Notes under the pieces: generated by a model | Told to the model about the DNA's origin: nothing | Databases searched by the model: none | Seen by the model: the letters and a program-made list of their open reading frames with translations, nothing else | Assembly: GCF_018613575.1 (NCBI RefSeq) | Contig: NZ_JAGGPX010000014.1 | Location: 21,807-85,806, forward strand | DNA from: Planococcus sp. ISL-110 | Lineage (GTDB): Bacteria; Bacillota; Bacilli; Bacillales_A; Planococcaceae | Length of the DNA: 64,000 nt | Direction: 5' to 3' | Translations under genes and position numbers: made by a program | Shown: in pieces, positions 60,800 through 64,000 of the stretch | Layout of the letters: each line of letters starts with the position of its first letter | How positions within the stretch are numbered: position 1 is the stretch's first letter

Positions 60800-61723
60800 T
60801 TGAGAAAACTACCAAAACGACTGAAAAAAGGGGACACAGTTGGTGTGATTGCACCTTCAAGTCCGCCGGATCAAGAAAATCTGCGGAAAGCATTGCCGTT
60901 TCTGGAGGAGCTCGGACTGAAAATCAAGCTCGGCAAATCGATCGGTGCTTCCCGTGGCTATTTAGCGGGAACCGATGAAGAGCGCTTGGCCGATCTGCAC
61001 GCCATGTTCGAAGATCCGGAAGTGTCCGGCATCATTTGTGCTGGCGGCGGGTACGGGGCAGCACGTTATGCGGACCAGATCGATTACGCGATGATCATGG
61101 AAAACCCGAAAGTGTTTTGGGGCTATTCAGATATTACGTTTTTACATACAGCCATCGGAGAATACGCCAAGATGGTAACGTTTCATGGGCCGATGCTGGC
61201 TTCAGATGTCGGCAAACCAGAATTTCATGAACGCAGCGCGCGCATGTTCGGTCAGCTATTTGAACCCTTCGAACTGCATTATACTGAAAGAGTGGCACCG
61301 CTTGAAACACTGGTTGGCGGAGTTGCGCAAGGCGAGCTGGTCGGGGGCAACCTGTCGTTGATTCGCAGCGCAGTCGGAACGAAATTCGACTTGGATGTCA
61401 AAGGCAAGATTTTATTGATCGAGGCTATTAATCAAGAACCATATGAAGTGGACGAAATGCTCAACCAATTGCGCTTGGCCCGCAAGTTCGATGAAGCAGC
61501 AGGAATTGTTATCGGAGATTTCAAAAATGCCGTGTCCCCAAAAGACACCCCTTCGCTGACTTTGGATCAGGTATTCACCGATTACTTTAGTGAGCTGAAA
61601 ATTCCGGTCGTCAAAGGCTTTAAAATCGGCCATTGCGAACCGAATTTCTCCGTACCGCTCGGCGCACTCGCACGACTGGATGGCGACGCCAAAACCTTGA
61701 CCATCCTTCCAGGGGTTGAATAA
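60800..61723 (+). CDS. LD-carboxypeptidase (peptidase S66, YkfA/MccF-like)
   Basis: Serine peptidase that trims murein tetrapeptides or inactivates microcin-C-like compounds. The 307-residue protein has the nucleophile serine in VFWGYSDITFL, glutamate in LLIEAINQEPYEVDEML and histidine in FKIGHCEPNFSVPLG, the S66 triad. It starts with TTG 9 bases after AAGGAG. In Bacillus, ykfA lies beside ykfB/ykfC for use of murein peptides; here a decayed ykfC-like gene follows by 9 bases, so the LD-carboxypeptidase may be the working remnant of that pathway. Confidence 0.9.
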   Translation: MRKLPKRLKKGDTVGVIAPSSPPDQENLRKALPFLEELGLKIKLGKSIGASRGYLAGTDEERLADLHAMFEDPEVSGIICAGGGYGAARYADQIDYAMIMENPKVFWGYSDITFLHTAIGEYAKMVTFHGPMLASDVGKPEFHERSARMFGQLFEPFELHYTERVAPLETLVGGVAQGELVGGNLSLIRSAVGTKFDLDVKGKILLIEAINQEPYEVDEMLNQLRLARKFDEAAGIVIGDFKNAVSPKDTPSLTLDQVFTDYFSELKIPVVKGFKIGHCEPNFSVPLGALARLDGDAKTLTILPGVE

Positions 61724-61732
61724 AGCCAGGAA

Positions 61733-62435
61733 ATGAGCCGCGAAGACAACGAGGACCTGACCGACAGCAACCGCATCCAGACGCAGCTTCTCTATGGAGA
61801 GCCCGTGTTGATTGACGAAGTGGTAGATGGTTGGGCAAAAGTCATCGCACGCTTGCAGCCCTGCCAAAAAGACGAGCGGGGTTACCCGGGCTGGGTGCCC
61901 ATAAGCCAATTGAAGAAAATCGCAGCCTTGGCTGGGCTTTGCCCGTGTAACGGCGAACAAATTCCAGCTTTGGACCGAGGAATTCAAACCTTTGAGCGCG
62001 GTGTCTTTTAATACTTTATTGCCGGTCAAGGAACTGGGCGAGTTTGTCCGTCTGCAGACGCCGGATGGCGACGCCATGATTATGGCGGACGCTGTGGAAG
62101 TCGTTGCCGCCTATGACCACGGTCCACGGGAGAGCGGCCTGAACATTGCCAAACTGGGTGCCGGATTTTTGGACCTGCCTTATTTATGGGGCGTCATCAT
62201 CTCACGCGATGCTGTCGATCAGCATGACCAGGATTCCTGGCATATTGGCGATTTGCTGTTCTTTGCCTATGAGGAAGAAAAAGGCCGGCTCCATCATGTC
62301 GGCGTCTATTATGGCAATGGCTCGATGCTTCATTCACCGACTTCCGGGAAAGCCATCAAAATCATTAAACTGGCTGGCGCAAAACACGAAGCGGAATTAT
62401 GCGCAGTTTGCCAATTAGTGGAAATAGAAGACTAG
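61733..62435 (+). pseudogene. Decayed NlpC/P60 endopeptidase (YkfC-like), frameshifted and lacking its catalytic cysteine
   Basis: Two overlapping frames together resemble YkfC, a gamma-D-glutamyl-L-diamino-acid endopeptidase. Frame 1 (61733 to about 61920) gives the first SH3-like part (QTQLLYGEPVLIDEVVDGW, GYPGWVPISQLKK). The match then moves to the third frame near 61920 (TANKFQLWTEEF.., SFNTLLPV), so a frameshift lies there. In the C-terminal NlpC/P60 domain LPYLWG is followed at once by VIISRDAVDQ; the GGTS..FDCSGF segment with the nucleophile cysteine, about 25 residues, is gone, while HHVGVYYGNGSMLHSP is kept. The N-terminus also seems short. It is very probably inactive. Confidence 0.85.
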
Positions 62436-62593
62436 GACTAAAGAGGAGATAACCTCTCTGTATTTTCCAAACAGCCCGCTGACAATGGCTTTGTGAATAA
62501 ATTCATTTAGTTGAAGGGCTCGCTGAGGGGTGAAATCAGTAGCGAATTGTGTTACAATAAACAGATAGTGTTTTACAAAAGAGAGGCGTGGTA

Positions 62594-62824
62594 ATGATGG
62601 CATTCCAACCCCATGAAAAAGAAGTATCAGAATTCGTAGCAGCCCGCTACATTGGCGAATGGATTTCTTTCACTCGCAACGGCGTCGATGTTAACGGCAC
62701 CATCTTTAAAATTATGGACAACTCGGTGATTGTTGAAATTTCACCAGAAGACGCAAAAGAAATTGGTGCGGCATCCAACATGACCGTAATTTCACATAAG
62801 AAATACCGTATCGTCGAATCTTGA
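62594..62824 (+). CDS. DUF2187 family protein (YkvS-like)
   Basis: A 76-residue protein; the C-terminal part (GEWISFTRNGVDVNGTIFKI..NSVIVEIS) matches the DUF2187 family of small Firmicutes proteins such as YkvS, with a KOW/SH3-like beta fold. It ends VISHKKYRIVES. The ATG at 62594 follows AGAGAGGCGTGGT. It is monocistronic and ends 10 bases before a terminator. Function unknown. Confidence 0.82.
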   Translation: MMAFQPHEKEVSEFVAARYIGEWISFTRNGVDVNGTIFKIMDNSVIVEISPEDAKEIGAASNMTVISHKKYRIVES

Positions 62825-62833
62825 TTTGATGAG

Positions 62834-62867
62834 AAAAAAGGCTGTTCATGGCGAACAGCCTTTTTTT
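62834..62867 (+). terminator. Terminator after the DUF2187 gene
   Basis: AAAAAAGGCTGTTC / GAACAGCC stem followed by TTTTTTT. Confidence 0.9.
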
Positions 62868-62911
62868 GTTGTCTTTTTTTGTATGAAAGAGAAGGGGATG
62901 GTGCACGCGCC

Positions 62912-63152
62912 TTTGCTTGGTGTGGGGTTATGGGAATAGTTTTGGTGGGGTTCTGGAAGCCGCTTCGGTCGCTTTGGAGTGGGTTCCCACAATAAGCCAA
63001 GCAGCTGAAGATCGCTGCCAGTCTTATTGCTTCACCCACTCCGTTGACGCGCCTCAGCTGGGTGGTTGTTTTGTGCATAGAACTTTTATTTGTGTGAGGT
63101 AGATAAGTGGTATGGGCTACTGGAACTGCTCGGCGGCGGTGGGGCACGCACC
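62912..63152 (+). repeat. Family D repeat, single distant copy
   Basis: A 241-base unit of the same order as the 58612 array (TTTGCTTGGTGTGG.., hairpin core, CTCAGCTGGGTGGTTGTT, GGCGGCGGTGG). Core GGAGTGGG / CCCACTCC with inner AATAAG / CTTATT, where units 1 and 3 of the array have CTAAG / CTTAT. Confidence 0.85.
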
Positions 63153-63680
63153 TTCGCTTGGGGCTAGGTAGTGGGTGTTGGGTTCTTTGTTTCTTCCTAA
63201 TCCTTTTAGTTCTAGACATCGACTTTTGCCTTCTAACACGAACTTTATGGAAAAGATCATTTCTTCTCTGTGAGTGACGTCTGGTCAGAAAGTGTCACTT
63301 TCTATTTGGGCTGTTCGCCGCGCGGACAGCTTCCATTTGTGGGCTTGAACTTTGTGGAACAAATCGAATTGGGTAGAGGATGGTGAAGGTAAGAAAACAA
63401 AAAATTTAGGTAGAGATTTGAAACGTTCAGGTAGCCGCGTCAAGAGTGAAGAAAAGAAGTGGAATTTTTTAGATATGAACACGAAATGGTGATGTAAAAG
63501 CATCCAACCCGTCACTTACTGGCAACGCTAAACCAACAAACCAACAGCAATCCGCTCTGCTCCTCCAAGATGCCCGCTTTTCGCAGGCGAAAAGCACTAC
63601 GTGCCCATCGCATCTTTATGCTTTCCTCCAAATAGGGACAACAGTGACGCTTCCCCTTACACTTCTTATCAATAAGAAGA
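63153..63680. other. Intergenic region without a recognised gene
   Basis: No convincing gene. Short inverted repeats occur (GCTTTTCGC / GCGAAAAGC around 63570; GAAAGTGtcACTTTC at 63279), but nothing resembles a known RNA or mobile element. Open frames here have no ribosome-binding site. Confidence 0.5.
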
Positions 63681-63802
63681 AACCTAAAGAAAGAGCGGAA
63701 GGTGGCGACTCCTGGGGGAGCAGCGAAGTGGCGAAATCCACTCGGGCGCTAAGTCCGAGTTAGTTCGGCGCAAGCCCCCCGGAAAGCATCCACCTGGAGC
63801 GA
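63681..63802 (+). repeat. Family B repeat, long form
   Basis: GGTGGCGACTCCTGGGGG pairs with CCCCCCGGAAAGC..CCACC; central TGGCGAA / TTCGGCG and ACTCGG / CCGAGT. Preceded by AACCTAAAGAAAGAGCGGAA. Confidence 0.82.
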
Positions 63803-63890
63803 TTTCTCTACCCACTCGCATTTTGTATTTTCTTTTATGGACACGACAGCAAAGCTTTCACACTCACCACCTACTATCTGAAGAAACCTA

Positions 63891-64000
63891 AAGAAAGAGC
63901 GGAAGGTGGCGACTCCTGGGGGAGCAGCGAAGTGGCGAAATCCACTCGGGCGGCCAAGCCCGAGTTAGTTCGGCGCAAGCCCCCCGGAAAGCGTCCACCT
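63891..64000 (+). repeat. Family B repeat, long form, cut by the window end
   Basis: Repeats the 63681 copy, including the leading AACCTAAAGAAAGAGCGGAA, for more than 70 identical bases; differs in the central loop (GGCCAAG for GCTAAG). The 3' end lies beyond the window. Confidence 0.82.

Noticed and set aside
62647..63219. A 190-codon minus-strand frame
   Set aside because: It runs through the DUF2187 gene, its terminator and a family D repeat; clearly a by-product of these.
63285..63515. A 76-codon minus-strand frame near the window end
   Set aside because: No ribosome-binding site, no recognisable domain, and no supporting neighbour.

Overview
The window reads as chromosomal DNA of a low-to-middle GC Gram-positive bacterium of the Planococcus / Planomicrobium type (Caryophanaceae, formerly Planococcaceae). 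Gene order from about 7 kb to 58 kb follows the Bacillus subtilis acdA-rpoE-pyrG-spo0F-fba-murZ-glpX-rho-rpmE-tdk-prfA-prmC-ywlC-ywlE-rpiB-ywlG-glyA-upp-mnaA-atp-murA-mbl-fabZ-ywpF-ssbB-ywqA-ywqB block. The sporulation genes that interrupt this block in Bacillus (spoIIR after prmC; spoIID, spoIIQ and spoIIID between murA and mbl) are absent, while spo0F is kept. That pattern fits a non-sporulating relative. No rRNA, tRNA, transposase, integrase, phage or CRISPR was found.

Region 1 (1-6.6 kb) is a late-stage cobalamin cluster: cobD (cut by the window edge), cobU, cobQ, cobS, cobC and a short second CobU-like protein, then pduO (corrinoid adenosyltransferase) and a pair best read as cblT/cblS (alpha-ribazole uptake and kinase). 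Together they suit corrinoid and alpha-ribazole salvage more than de novo ring synthesis. Region 2 (7.2-18 kb) is fatty-acid and short-chain acyl-CoA catabolism: fadF, then a thiolase / hydroxyacyl-CoA dehydrogenase / two acyl-CoA dehydrogenases / TetR regulator / icmF operon. IcmF needs adenosylcobalamin, so it is a plausible consumer of region 1. FadR-like palindromes precede fadF and the thiolase operon, and a perfect cre match sits by the thiolase promoter.

Region 3 (18.6-39.9 kb) is core housekeeping: RNA polymerase delta, CTP synthase with its attenuator, central carbon enzymes, two cell-wall steps, Rho, ribosomal protein L31 with a leader hairpin, release factor and its methylase, a tRNA-modification gene with a DnaA-box cluster at its 5' end, SHMT, a PAS-GAF-GGDEF-EAL signalling protein inserted between glyA and upp, and UDP-GlcNAc epimerase. 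Region 4 (40-52 kb) is the complete F1Fo ATP synthase operon, then murA, mbl, an EpuA-family protein and fabZ. Region 5 (52-64 kb) is more accessory: ywpF, a competence-type ssb, an SNF2 helicase with its SWIM partner, orphan proteins, an LD-carboxypeptidase next to a decayed NlpC/P60 gene, and a DUF2187 protein.

The most unusual feature is the density of intergenic, hairpin-forming repeats: family A (about 120 bp, at least eight copies), family B (about 80-120 bp, five copies) and family D (about 235 bp, a three-unit tandem array plus one distant copy). Copies of family A differ in sequence but keep three helices through paired changes, which is strong evidence that the folded form is selected or is needed for spread. 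Several copies lie inside or directly behind operons, including the atp operon. I do not recall an assigned function for them.
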